Origin: Misgurnus anguillicaudatus
Lineage: Eukaryota; Chordata; Actinopteri; Cypriniformes; Cobitidae
Direction of reading: 5' to 3'
DNA length: 64,000 nt
NCBI RefSeq assembly: GCF_027580225.2
Contig: NW_027395283.1
Location: 5,770,501-5,834,500, forward strand
How positions within the stretch are numbered: the stretch's first letter is position 1; every line of letters begins with the position of its first letter. The position numbers and the translations under genes were made by a program. The notes beneath the pieces are model-generated. The model was not told where the DNA came from and ran no database searches. It was given only the letters and a program-made list of their open reading frames with translations. Positions 11,101-20,791 of this stretch are shown here, piece by piece.

Positions 11101-11870
11101 CTTGATATTTGTTGCAGCAGTGAATCTCTGTATTGGCTGGAGTAGACTGAAATCCACTTCACGTTTTCCAACGTTTTTAGTCCTAGGAGCGGAAGCGCTC
11201 TGATGACGTGTTCGAGATGCGACAGTGCGCACGCTAGACCAGAGAGATGTGATGTTATGATGATCAGACCGCGAGAAAACAAACTTTCGATTGCAACCTT
11301 TGTGAATGTAGCGGGGCCGGCGAAGAAGTCCAAGTTGTTTAATGACTGATATACACGTTGGAATGTTATAGTTGTTGAGATTCTTCAGTTGTGTGGCGGA
11401 ATATTTCAACATCCTCATGCCAGTCGTGTACAGTTTTCTGTTAGCCATTAGCCATGTCAATGGTGCACAGTGGAGAGCCATACGACACAGCAAACAAACA
11501 ACTGCGACTTTGTCTGAAGACCTCGGGATCGTCAGCAGTGACCCTGGATGAAAGCCTCACGGCAGCAGCGATGGACAGATACGGTAAACTCCAAGCGATA
11601 AAAAACTGGTAAGTAAACAACCGCTAGAGTCAACAGAGCCGTATCGCAAAATAAATAAGTCCACAATGTTCGCTAGTGAGCAACGATGCCAGTATAACTT
11701 ACTAGGCGTAGTACTGTTCGATAAACGTTCTACTGTATGCTATACTGTAACAACCGTAGCGACAATCGTTATACTACAGAGAATTTTCGAATTTTCGGTT
11801 TGAGAAGCGGCGAACAGGTCACGCCAGCGTCCTCTCTCACCGGGTGTCATCAAAATACCCATTGTTGTGA
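8139..11870 (-). mobile_element. Near full-length minus-strand LINE (CR1/L2/Rex group)
   Basis: On the minus strand the element ends near 8139-8200 with the '...AAAGTGCTTTACAAATAAAAT' type 3' terminus common to L2-like LINEs. Its coding region is 8290-11493, and GC-richer 5' leader sequence upstream reaches to about 11600-11870. The exact 5' boundary and target duplication could not be found. It appears to have landed inside the plus-strand LINE, whose 3' tail resurfaces at about 11880-12036. Confidence 0.75.
8290..11493 (-). CDS. LINE ORF2: endonuclease and reverse transcriptase, intact
   Basis: An uninterrupted 1067-codon frame. The N-terminal third has the APE-type endonuclease signature: IGLFNAQSITNK, a Glu in MCLTETWHQ, LLGDMNIHVN and VSDHKAIS. 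The reverse transcriptase follows with NYRPISNLPFLSKVLEK, FQSGFRSAHSTETALL, DLSAAFDTVDHGILL, CGVPQGSVLGPLLF and the catalytic YADD in FHCYADDTQLYM. The tail has the CR1/L2-type LHWLPIHARIEYKV and WNALPDHLR motifs. The protein nicks target DNA and copies its own RNA at the nick. A frame this long without a stop suggests recent activity. A separate ORF1 is not seen. The clade (L2, Rex1 or CR1) needs a tree. Confidence 0.9.
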   Translation of the reverse strand: MLCRMALHCAPLTWLMANRKLYTTGMRMLKYSATQLKNLNNYNIPTCISVIKQLGLLRRPRYIHKGCNRKFVFSRSDHHNITSLWSSVRTVASRTRHQSASAPRTKNVGKREVDFSLLQPIQRFTAATNIKIGLFNAQSITNKSCLIHDHIMDECLDMMCLTETWHQPDVYFSLNETCPPGYCYLQKARSTGRGGGLAVIHRSDLMLSPITLPEHSSFECLAFKCKHPLSTTILLIYRPPKPNSAFIPEISNLLSTICTQCDNVILLGDMNIHVNSSTCCSATEFLQLLDCFNLTQLVDAPTHNRGHTLDLVITNSAHLSDLLVYDLGVSDHKAISMKMSLPTVLIKPKRQICFRNLNNINPDILASDLQHYLSVHSLSAMDSLDYYNNTLRGILDFHAPVKTKIVTFSRSAPWFTGELRKMKTAGRAIERRYKATGLTVHKLAFREHQKGYSKALTEARSQFYSNIIRNNPGNSKKLFSTINHLLKPQTSSITETTEEHCNNFLDFFKTKIDSIYSTFPGHTTLTIHPQLAISEPLHHFPEISQQEVEMLIKRSNPTTCALDPFPTALVKANLSAISPLITNIINHSLQSGNVPSALKTAIIRPLLKKPTLDPDVFANYRPISNLPFLSKVLEKVVAIHLQEHLKHNNLFEKFQSGFRSAHSTETALLRVTNDLRMAADTGSPSLLVLLDLSAAFDTVDHGILLNRLHQTIGLTDTALNWFKSYLTGRTEYISLGSTRSRQHIVTCGVPQGSVLGPLLFITYILPLGHIISRYGVSFHCYADDTQLYMKSGTHNSAASSLPSPSSALTACLEEIKAWMNLNFLQLNSSKTEAILVGTSHQTQSSSITGITISGHVIPLSTTVTNLGVRFDPQLTFEAHIKNLCKISFYHLRNIAKLCSTLTLADAEKLVHAFISSRLDYCNALLIGISNKNLQRLQYVQNSAARILMRVRKYDHITPILHSLHWLPIHARIEYKVALLTHQCIYGNAPSYLKELVTIQTTTRSLRSTNSNRLLPPKTKLSTMGDRAFCSAAPRVWNALPDHLRVSQHTETFKKGLKTFLFSRTYEF

Positions 11871-12036
11871 GATATGTTGCCACTTGTCTTTTCCCCTTTG
11901 CCCTTATGGGACCACAATGGAAATAAGTCTTTGGGCTTTATTGTGTTATCCCTGACTATTTATGTATTTTAATGTATGACTCGGAGTACTGTTTCATATT
12001 TTTATATTTAAGTGGTCAAATAAAATCAATCAATCA
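11871..12036 (+). mobile_element. 3' tail of the plus-strand LINE
   Basis: The sequence ends in AATAAAATCAATCAATCAA, a short tandem tail of the kind that finishes LINE 3' ends, and is in plus orientation. I infer it is the displaced 3'UTR of the fragment ending near 8138. The left join to the inserted LINE is uncertain by tens of bases. Confidence 0.45.
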
Positions 12037-12134
12037 AGACAGAAGAGTGAGTTAAGATTATAGATGAAGAGATGAAGTCATTAAAGTAAAGTGTAACGTT
12101 TACCCTGACTAGTCTACATGAAGGTCAAGAATTA

Positions 12135-13178
12135 GTGAGGGGTAAGTGTGTCTACACTATTAAGAAAAACAGTGATGAAGAGACAAACACAAAGCACGAT
12201 ATGATGTCAAAGGTTAAAGTCAAGAGAGAGATGTGAACCATGACGAGACTTTTACTACAACTGCCAGAATGACGAGATACTGAAACAGAAAACAGTTCAG
12301 GAAAATATGATTGTTCATCAAATGGATGTAAAGACAGAATATTTACATGAGCCAATAGAATGACATTTATATGAAACAACCAGAGGATTACGAGGTAAAA
12401 TCTCAAAGTAATACAAAACTGATGTGTATAAACTGAAAAAATCACTGTATGTGCAGCTGATATAATTGATAGAAGAAGTACTACAAGTTACTGCATTAAC
12501 ATGAACAAAAATGATCCATTAATCTCATGAAGACTAAAAGACAGTCTACTGTTACACTGTCCACATGTGAAGCTGAGTTTATGACATTAACTGTGACTGT
12601 ACACGAGTGTTAGAAAACATTGATGGACTGAAATATCAATCTAGACTTTATGAAGACAATCACGGCGCATTCACACGGGGCGTCAGCGTTAACGCTTCCC
12701 ATTCACTTTTAATGGGTGACGTCATGCGTTGCCGAACTGAATTGTGGATCCGTCGGCGCCGCGTCAGTGCCGTTGCTCGCGGCAGAAGTTGAACATTTCT
12801 CAACTTTTCACGCGGCAACGCGTGCGTCAGCCAATCAGATCGCCTTATGCAAATTACCTAGACAGAGCCAGCCAATTACGTTTATGGTAGAACGGAGCAT
12901 GTGTAGCGGCCACTGTGATTGGCTGTTGGCCACGCTTCAGACAATCCTTCCGTTAAGCGTTAACGCTGACGCCCCGTGTGAATGCGCCGTCAGGGTGTCA
13001 CAGCGTCAGCAACAAATCCTGTAAACATGTGGACATTAAATGTCATTTTGTGAGGTCTGTGATAAAGGAGGACAGAATTAGTCTGAGATACTGTCCAACT
13101 GATGATATGATTGAAGATATACTAACAAAACCAGCAACAAACATCATGACATTTAACTCATTTATGTTTGCTGTATGA
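12135..13178 (+). pseudogene. Ty1/copia pol relic (reverse transcriptase to RNase H)
   Basis: Frame-broken pieces in the right order are: the reverse transcriptase start (GKCVYTIKKNSDEET at about 12144), ENMIVHQMDVKTEYLHEP (about 12303-12356), the RNase H stretch RQSTVTLSTCEAEFMTLT (about 12540-12595), and after a MITE the C-terminus HVDIKCHFVRSVIKEDRI then LRYCPTDDMIEDILTKP (about 13028-13135). These are hallmark copia motifs (LST.EAE; H.DI..HF.R; ADILTK-like). Several stops and at least one internal deletion show it is dead. Copia elements are uncommon in vertebrates. A candidate 3' LTR follows. Confidence 0.8.
12662..12990. mobile_element. MITE with perfect 35-bp inverted ends
   Basis: The ends 12662-12696 and 12956-12990 are exact reverse complements (ACGGCGCATTCACACGGGGC and onward). 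The GC-rich interior has no transposase. It interrupts the copia RNase H just after a 'YEDN' motif. No unambiguous target duplication is seen, so the superfamily is left open. Confidence 0.8.
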
Positions 13179-13215
13179 ATTTTCTTCTGTTGAAATGATC
13201 AAATAGAAATGTGAG

Positions 13216-13437
13216 TGTTAAGATTTATAAGTATTGTGCTCTCATTTATATTTGATTTGTTTCACTTTTATTTTTGTGAGCCAGCCAATCACATTGCAGA
13301 GTGTATGTCATGTGACCTAATCAGTGACTGAATGAATGCAGAATGTTTCTATTTAAATAAAGTATGCCAGTCAAAAAGAGAAACTGGTTGATGTGAAACA
13401 GTATTGTGTGTTGTCTGTGTAAGTTACTCTGTTAACA
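13216..13437 (+). mobile_element. Candidate 3' LTR of the copia relic
   Basis: Starts TGTTAA, ends TTAACA, about 222 bp, and lies 38 bp after the end of the copia reading frame. It contains an AATAAA at about 13356. No second LTR is available for comparison. Confidence 0.5.
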
Positions 13438-13699
13438 GTAAACTTGTATTTCTGCACTCTCACACTACAAATTTTCTACAGCAAACTACATTTTACTATT
13501 TCTTTACTAGAATAAATTCAAACATTTACTATACTATTTACTCCAGTTGATGAGTTAACTATAGTTAATGCTAGAGGATACTATAGTAAATACTGACTTT
13601 AATTAAATAGGCCTAACTGATTTACACAGCACTTTATTTCATTATATTAATATTAAAACAATCAAATACCTGAACAGTCTGTGAACAATCATCCAGAAT
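13438..13699. other. Non-coding flank
   Basis: AT-rich sequence with short imperfect inverted TTTACTATA-type motifs; no gene seen. Confidence 0.3.
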
Positions 13700-13993
13700 T
13701 CTCTCAGTTAGACTCCTGAAGATTGTGTCATGGGTGGTCTCATCAAGGAAAGGTCGAGATTTGAAACGGGGGTCACTATCATTTTAGGCAGTCCATGTGT
13801 GATAAAACACAGTTTCATTTTCATGATGGTAGTTTGTGAAGTTGTTACAGGATAAATTTCCAACCATTTGGAATGAGAATCTACCAAAATCTTTCTCAAG
13901 GGTCCTGTATAATCCACATGTGTGACCAGCAGACATCAGATGATCACAGCCAGAACGCTCGTGTCGATGGTGTCGGCCGGTGATCAGACCCAC
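13700..13993 (-). pseudogene. Ty3/gypsy integrase relic, minus strand
   Basis: In two overlapping minus-strand frames the start of an integrase core is visible: DYTGPL, ILVDSHSKWLEIYPVTT and FITHGLPKMIV, matching the catalytic-Asp and HGLP region of gypsy integrases. It is frameshifted and only about 90 codons remain. It is not part of the element at the left edge, being opposite in strand and from a different lineage. Confidence 0.65.
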
Positions 13994-14095
13994 ACTCTGT
14001 GTCTGAGCTGTGATACGAGACAGAGCTGTGATCAGACCTCATATCTGATCATGTGACAGTCTTTGTGTCTGTAATGTCTCTCCTTACACACTTAC

Positions 14096-14252
14096 GTGCT
14101 ACAACCTGCAGGTTAAGGACACAGGTGCTCTTTCCTATGATGTTTGACGCAGTGCACTGATACAGGCCGGATGTGCTGGTGCTGATGTTTCTCAGTGTCC
14201 CTGCATCTGATCTGAGAACAGCACCATCAGTTATCTTATACATTTCATTCAT
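14096..14252 (-). CDS. Orphan immunoglobulin-domain exon (CTX/IGSF11-like)
   Basis: A 157-bp minus-strand exon is framed by TGTGCAG and a strong GTAAGT donor. It reads [34 protein letters not shown] and [11 protein letters not shown]: the D.G.YQC.ASN core around the second Cys of an Ig C2-type domain plus the G strand. The wording is closest to the membrane-proximal Ig domain of the CTX family (IGSF11, CLMP, CXADR type) of cell-surface adhesion proteins, from memory of the family. No neighbouring exon (first Ig Cys, transmembrane) was found nearby, so it may be a stranded fragment or an exon of a gene with very long introns. Confidence 0.6.
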
Positions 14253-14869
14253 CTGCACATTCAACACACACTTTAGATTTCAGTGGAGAAAATAAAGAAA
14301 CTGTGAATAATGTTTCTATTGTCTATGACACACTGCAGAATAACTGTAATAACACAAATGTCCTGTAGGTGGCAGTGGAGGCGGAGTTTTCTTTACATCT
14401 TTTAATGTATAAAGTCTGATAATTATCTTGATATTTTGTCTTTTTATTCAATGAAATGTTTATGTTAGCACAAATATATTTTATCCACAATTAATCTTTT
14501 AAACTAAAAGTGTGCGTTTTTTAAAGACCTCGCTGTGTTTTTTAAACCAAACACTTGATAAAGTTCACACTATGATAAATACATGAATGTAAATGTAGTT
14601 AACAAAATAATAAAGTATCACTTAGTCTACATTATATTAAACTCATATGACTTTATAAGGCTTACATTAGTTCAACAAAAGAGGAGTAATTTTGATTTGA
14701 GTTTAATTATTGTTAATGCTGATGTGCTCTTTGTTTCATGCAGTGAATGTAAACATATTGACTCACATTAATGATTAAGTCTCGTTTATAAATTAAATCT
14801 GTTAAATTATTTGTAATCAGATGTTTAATGTTTGTTTACTGTCAGCAGACGGAGAAACACCTCAAACAC
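14253..14869. other. Non-coding spacer
   Basis: AT-rich; no exon, element end or RNA gene recognised. Confidence 0.3.
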
Positions 14870-14884
14870 TTCCTCATACAATAG

Positions 14885-14950
14885 TGACGTCACAGATGAA
14901 AGTGAAAGTAAATTGTTTTGTGTTTATCTTCCGCCATTTTAACAGGTAGA
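14885..14950 (+). promoter_or_regulatory. Promoter-like cluster: CRE, ISRE and YY1-like sites
   Basis: A perfect CRE palindrome TGACGTCA (14885-14892) is followed after 5 bp by GAAAGTGAAAGTAAA (14898-14912), an excellent interferon-stimulated response element, and by CCGCCATTTT (about 14931), a YY1-like site often near transcription starts. A donor-like ACAG|GTAGAG follows at about 14946. In a locus of NLR genes this could be the promoter and first non-coding exon of an interferon-inducible gene whose body was lost or split by the 15.3-31.9 kb insertions. Function is inferred from motifs only. Confidence 0.5.
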
Positions 14951-15300
14951 GTTGATTTCTTAACAAATCGATGATCAAAGTGATTAATATAACATGTATA
15001 AACAGCTTTACAGGTATTTTTGTGTGTGTAGTTGATGTTAAAGTTGTAGTATTTTGAGAAAGTGAATCCAGTCAGATTGTGATGACAGCGAGTGTTCAGG
15101 TGTGTTCAGGTGAGATGAGACGCTTTTCACTTCCTCATTCATAGTTTCTTTGAAGGACAGATTCACTCTTTTAAATTCAATCATTTCTTATCTTAAAATT
15201 ACTCTCAACAAGTTGATCTATCAATATTTAAAGTCGTTAAAAACATTAAGAGACTTCAACATTATTTTCAGTTTTCAGTGTTTAAGTAAAATCATCATTT

Positions 15301-15490
15301 CCCAGATAGCACACGTACGTCGCGGAGACGTCTGCTAAATATCGCTTCATCTTCTGTAGATCGGCCGCGAACATTGAAAAGTAAGACGTCTGCAATATCT
15401 CTGCAAGACGTCTTGGCGATGTCTTGAAACATTCGAAATTTTTACGAGCTGCATACATCTTCTGGAGATCTTGAATCCGAGCAAACGCAG
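15301..15490 (+). mobile_element. Left end of a large inverted-end element
   Basis: Begins CCCAGATAGCACACGTACG, identical as reverse complement to 31885-31919 over about 34 bp with one mismatch. The next 180 bp carry repeated GACGTCT-type motifs (AGACGTCTGC, AAGACGTC), like transposase-binding subterminal repeats. Confidence 0.6.
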
Positions 15491-16679
15491 ACGAATCAGC
15501 TGACCGAAATGCTCAACTCATTTCATTGTTTAATTGTATTGAACACAAACAAAAGATTGAAAAAAAAAACCCTCAGCTGCATATAATTAGCCAGTTTTTT
15601 AAGAGTTTTGCATTTAATTTGCATTCATAAAATATAATTATTATATACCCTACCTCATATCACGTGTAATATAACATGAAATCATACCCTTATTTGCGTT
15701 TAGTCCAGTTTCACTTGCATATTTTGCAGTTCTGACGAGACGCCTGCATATAAATTGCGTTCATGTTTTAAGTGCAGAATAAGACACATAAAGGTACTCA
15801 AAGTACCTTGTACACAGAAATAATCTTACTGGCAACATTTTAACAAATACACTGTAACCTGGACAGCAGTCTCTGCACCATTCATGAAGAAACCTTATAC
15901 AATGTTAAAACACATTATACATGTATTCATTTGACCAGGTATTATCCAGCATCACAGCATGAATTGTTTCGACAAGTTTGTTTACCAAATTCAATTTATG
16001 AAACCTATGTGCTGAATGTTCATTACATCCAGAACTTAAAGCTATGACATTTACTACCTGCTCATTTAATCACTGCACAAGACCCAGAGCTGATCATGAC
16101 ACTTTACATTTTAGATTTTGCATGTTCTACATAAAGAAGGAATTCTTTAAAAATGAATGAATTTATAATAACCCTAAAAATGAAAGCATTAAAAACACTG
16201 TGATGTAGTAAGTGCTGAAAGTACCATGTGACACTATGAATATAATCACAAATAATGGAGACTGTTACACAAGACTTAGATGCAACTTTAATTACAATAC
16301 AACATTCGGTACACCAGGGGATTTTAAATTGTGTGTCAGGAGGACCCACTTGTCCATCACACAGTAGGTTAAGGTGTGTTGCACACCGTAATGATGCAAC
16401 AACAGTTTGGCCAAATTAATAATTAACAATGACAATGGTTTTGAAAGAATATACCATAAAATATTTGGTATTGCAAATAAACTTATATTTACTTTACATT
16501 ATGAAATATTATGAAAATAAAATGACTCTACTGAAAGAGAACAAATGTGTTTTACCCCATTAAAAAATTTATATTTAAAAATATTTTAGTGGGTCTAGAA
16601 TAGATTACAGTTGTCTAATAGGTTTTGAAATGAGAAGTTTGGAAACCCCAGCTTTACACAATACTAGTCTCAATTAAAG
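15491..16679. other. Non-coding interior of the inverted-end span
   Basis: AT-rich, no coding exon or further terminal repeats recognised. Confidence 0.3.
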
Positions 16680-18446
16680 TTTAGTTTAGTTTATTTATTT
16701 AGATAGGGACAGTGCATATTAATGAACATCAGTACACGTACACAATGTAAATATGCTAGAGTTAGCACCACAGCTAATTTTCATCTATAGTCCCTAGGCA
16801 GATAAAAACATAAAAACAAATACAAACATACACACCCTCAATAATTTGAGGGACACAATAAAACACTTACAACAACAATAACAGCAAAATACCAAAACAA
16901 ATAATTGTCACACATAATAAAGTTCATGAGGCAGTTTAAAAATGCGTGCAGCTTTGGTTTTCTAAAAGCCAGAATTTTAAATGTGTTTTAAAATTAATAT
17001 ATGATGAACATTCCCTTATTGTGGAGGGCAGACTATTCCAATATTTATTTCCCTTTACTGACAAGACATTTTGTCCAAATGTGGTGCGCCTAAAGGGTAT
17101 TACACAGTCCCCTTTTATAGAGGCCCTTGTTCTACCCTCACTCTCAGTTTTATAAAAAAAGTCATTCAGTGGGGGAGGAGCAAGATCGTGTATAGCCTTG
17201 TAAACAAAGCAGGCGTACTTAAAATTTATAAAATTTTCAAAACTCAATAATTTATGTTTTTCCAGTATGCTACAGTGATGGAATGATAACGGTTTTTTAT
17301 CAAATATTTTAATGGCTCTTTTGAAGAGTACTTCAATAGGCTTAAGTGTTGTTATATTGGTTAGTGACCAATTTGTAAAACAGTACTCAATGTGTGAGAA
17401 TATCATTGTGTGTAAATACAGTCTAGCAGCACTTAGACTGAGAAATGGCCTTATTTGTTTGAAGTTCTGTAAATTGAATTTAACCTTATTTGCCACCCTT
17501 TTTATGTGGCATTTGAATGTTAAGGTAGAGTCCAATGTCAGCCCCAGATATTTAAATTCCTTTACAATTTTTAACTCCTCTCTTCTAAGAAACACATTAG
17601 ACTGTATCACCTTTGTGTTTTGTTTTGAAAATACCATGCAAACGGTCTTGTTGGTGTTCAAATGAAGACAAGACCTAGTAAGCCAATCATCAATTTGTAT
17701 CATTGCAGATGTAAGAGTGGATGAAACCTCATGATAATTTTTGCCATATGTATAAATTACAGCATCATCTGCATACATCTGGATGTTAACATTTTGACAT
17801 ACATTAGGCAAATCATTAATGTAGAGTGAAAATAAAATTGGACCAAGTGTGGAGCCTTGAGGGACCCCTACTGGACAATCAAGAAGAGGCGATTTGATGT
17901 TACTAACACAGACACATTGCTTTCTGCTGGACAGGTATGAATTCATCCAGCGGAGAGCTTGCTCAGAAAAATTAAAATATGTTAATTTAGATAAAAGAAC
18001 TTGGTGGTTTACAGTGTCGAATGCCCTCTTCAAGTCCAGAAACACAGCACCGACATAAGAGCTCTTATCCAGATAGAATTTGATCTTTTCTAAGAAAAGG
18101 CAGTTTGCCGTTTCAGTGGAGTGATGGGCTCGAAACCCAAATTGCATAGGATGTAATGGATTACAGCCTGTGTTTAGATGTTCAATCATTAGCTTAGCAA
18201 CCCATTTTTCGGCTACCTTCGACACAACAGGTAGGATGCTAATTGGCCGGTAATTGGCCATTTCAGATCTTTCCCCTGATTTGAAAATGGGACTGACCAT
18301 GGCCACCTTCCAAGCTGATGGCACGATTGAATGTCTGAAGGACAGATTGACCAAATGCGTAATCGGGTATAAGAGAGACTCCTTGTGCCTTTTCATGAAA
18401 TTGGTGTCAAGCCCGTAGAAATCCTTAGCCTTGGAGTTTGTCAAAG
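16680..18446 (-). mobile_element. 5'-truncated minus-strand LINE (Rex/L2-like)
   Basis: The coding part is 16936-18444; a 3'UTR runs to about 16680, where the minus strand ends in an AAATAAATAAACTAAAC-like tail. The 5' side stops at a TTAA MITE (18451-18841). Confidence 0.8.
16936..18444 (-). CDS. LINE reverse transcriptase, open 502 codons
   Basis: Reverse transcriptase motifs in order: MVSPIFKSGERSEMANYRP, FGFRAHHSTETANC, DLKRAFDTVNHQVLL, GVPQGSTLGPILFSLYINDL and the YADD box in QMYADDAVIY. The C-terminus has KYWNSLPSTIRE. There is no endonuclease domain, since the copy is truncated, but there are no stops in 1.5 kb, so the insertion is fairly young. It differs clearly in sequence from the 8.3-11.5 kb LINE, so it is a separate family. 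Confidence 0.88.
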   Translation of the reverse strand: MTNSKAKDFYGLDTNFMKRHKESLLYPITHLVNLSFRHSIVPSAWKVAMVSPIFKSGERSEMANYRPISILPVVSKVAEKWVAKLMIEHLNTGCNPLHPMQFGFRAHHSTETANCLFLEKIKFYLDKSSYVGAVFLDLKRAFDTVNHQVLLSKLTYFNFSEQALRWMNSYLSSRKQCVCVSNIKSPLLDCPVGVPQGSTLGPILFSLYINDLPNVCQNVNIQMYADDAVIYTYGKNYHEVSSTLTSAMIQIDDWLTRSCLHLNTNKTVCMVFSKQNTKVIQSNVFLRREELKIVKEFKYLGLTLDSTLTFKCHIKRVANKVKFNLQNFKQIRPFLSLSAARLYLHTMIFSHIEYCFTNWSLTNITTLKPIEVLFKRAIKIFDKKPLSFHHCSILEKHKLLSFENFINFKYACFVYKAIHDLAPPPLNDFFYKTESEGRTRASIKGDCVIPFRRTTFGQNVLSVKGNKYWNSLPSTIRECSSYINFKTHLKFWLLENQSCTHF

Positions 18447-18450
18447 TTAA

Positions 18451-18841
18451 AGGAATAGTCTACCCTTTTGCCATATTAAACTATGTTATTACCTAAACTT
18501 AGACGAATTAATACATATCTATTGTGCACTGTACAGCGCGTCGTGAATGTGTTAGCATTTAGCCTAGCCCCATTCATTCCTATGGTACCAAACAGGGAAG
18601 CCACCAAACACTTTCGTGTTTTCCCTATTTTAAGACTGTTACATGAGGAGTTATACCAGTAAGTATGGTGCCACAAAATAAAACTTTTTTGGTACCATAG
18701 GAATGAATGGGGCTAGGCTAAATGCTAACACATTCACAACGCGCTGTACGGTGCACGCATTGAAAAAAGATAGGTATGTATTAATTCATCTAGGTTGAGG
18801 TAATAACATAGTTTAATATGGCAAAAGGGTAGACTATTCCT
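18451..18841. mobile_element. TTAA-flanked palindromic MITE, family A copy 1
   Basis: Ends AGGAATAG...CTATTCCT, flanked by TTAA at 18447-18450 and 18842-18845, as in piggyBac/Kolobok-type insertions. Two long inverted arms, each about 150 bp, contain GCTAACACATTCAC-type sequence. A relative with the same arm interior lies at 28713-29297. Confidence 0.8.
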
Positions 18842-18845
18842 TTAA

Positions 18846-20009
18846 TATTAAGTTGTAATATAACTGAAATAAATACCATTTGCAATTGACAGACATTAAA
18901 TTGAACTGATGGCAGATGAGGTATGGGGATGATGCTGGACCAGAGTTGAATCTGTGCATCTTAGTAGATCAGGGTGGTTCATCCTTAAGTGCTGCATTAA
19001 AAAGAGAAAGGATCTAAAAAGAAAAGAAATTAAATATTTCTCCCAAATCAACATTGGACTATCAACACCAAATTAATAATGCAATTACATGCAAACAAAC
19101 CTGTCAACCGTCAATATATAACAGATACTACACACCTGTGTCCAATACATCAAGATTCTCCCAACATTTTAGGGCTAGCTTATTACCACAGTTCTGGCTA
19201 TTCTTCATATTCTGTGTGGTGGTTAGTTTGCAACAGTGACAAAAATGAACTTTTCATTAACATTACCATTTGTTCACTTAAGCTGACTTCCAAGAGCACA
19301 GTTATCTAACACAGTCTACTGTAAGTGTTTTTTAACATTAAATATAGATTAATTTTTTTGAGAGAGATACAAAGGACAAATGTCTCTGCTTGCTGCCTTC
19401 ATCCGTGTGACCAATCAATGGTTGTGTTAAAAACATGATAATCAGGTGGTAACAATTAGGTGAAATATTGTGCAGTGTTACAGACAACTCTGATTTCTGA
19501 TGTTATGTCATTAAATATCCTACCTCCGACCTCAATGCATTCCAGTCAATCACGTATCACATTTGCATGTTTACCACATAATGAGACGCCAGGAGAAGTT
19601 TGTGCTCTTGTGCCAATTATGGCAGAAAACGGTTACTGGATAATTTAACATTCATGTTCATCTATATTACGTGCTGTTTAAAGTTTGTTTGTGGTTCATG
19701 TAAGGCTGTGAAAGGCTAGCCACCACCTTGTCTGCAATGTCAAATGACGCATCTCGTTGAGGTCGGTGTTGATCGATCTGTTCCAAGTTGAGAGGTCGGA
19801 TACTCCACTTTGTTTCCTGTTCCTGACTTCTTACGGGTTTAAGGTCAATAATATCCAACATCCAAGTTGTCTCGAACACAGCATTAGTTCATAGACTCCA
19901 GTTCAGTTCTATCTGTAACAAAAGAACACAATGAGACCATCATCACATCAGACAAAGTATTTCATTTATATAAATTGCACCCAAAGAAAAACCAAAATAT
20001 TAAAAACAT
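18846..20009. other. Non-coding stretch
   Basis: No splice-bounded exon or element end recognised. Short frames here have no family features. Confidence 0.3.
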
Positions 20010-20791
20010 GACAGATCAAAATCTTCATTTAAACCCAAAGGGGACTAGCCTGGTAATACCATTCTCTGCTACTTTGCTTGAGCGGAAGTACAAAGTCTGA
20101 TGTAGTCAGGCTAAAAGGGGACATGGTCTTTAAATAAAACACCCAAAATGCCCCTCTTTTTAAGAGTTTTCAATATCTCCACCACAGTAAGAATTCTTTC
20201 TTTCTCAATACTTAAACATTAAAGGTCACGTTTTTCCTGATCCCATTTTTCAAACTTTAGTTAGTGTGTAATGTTGCTGTAATAGCATAAATAATACCTG
20301 TAAATGATAAAGCTCAAAGTTCACTGCCAGCCAGGCGATGTATTTTCTTTAACAGAATACAGCGAACGGCCGGTTTGTACTACAGCCCAGCCCTTTACTT
20401 CCCGGTTGAATGACGTCAAAGCAAGTGTGTTTGACTAAACTCCGTCCTGGCTAAGATAAGTTGCTATTGAATCACAACACACTAAACAAGCTACACAATC
20501 AGAACTCGTTACGTATTTCTGAAGGAGGGACTTCATAGGACAAAGAATACATCAGTCCGTTTTTAGGACAGTGAAAGGACTATATAGATATGTAGATTGT
20601 GTGAAAAATACCGCATGTGAAACATGTACACATGTTATATTGCGCACTGTAAACACAATCAAATCTTCAAAAAACACAGGAAAAACGGGACCTTTAAAGT
20701 TGTTCAGTATTATGGTTGTAATCAAGAAAATGACAATGCAATTTTATTTAAAGATCATATCCCCTTTGGGTTTAAATGCAGATTTTAATCT
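20010..20791. mobile_element. Palindromic MITE carrying nested insertions
   Basis: Outer arms at about 20010-20043 and 20758-20791 (…TTTAAACCCAAAGGGGA and its complement). Inside lies a TTAA element (20223-20693), plus a 75-bp piece at about 20043-20120 that interrupts the left arm: the arm resumes with AAAAGGGGACATGGTC. Confidence 0.6.
20223..20693. mobile_element. TTAA-flanked MITE nested in a palindrome
   Basis: Ends AGGTCACGTTTTTCCTG and CAGGAAAAACGGGACCT; TTAA duplicated at 20219-20222 and 20694-20697. Confidence 0.75.

Noticed and set aside
12607..13024. Overlapping plus-strand frames across the 12.6-13.0 kb region
   Set aside because: They run through the MITE and copia relic; the GC-rich MITE simply lacks stops.
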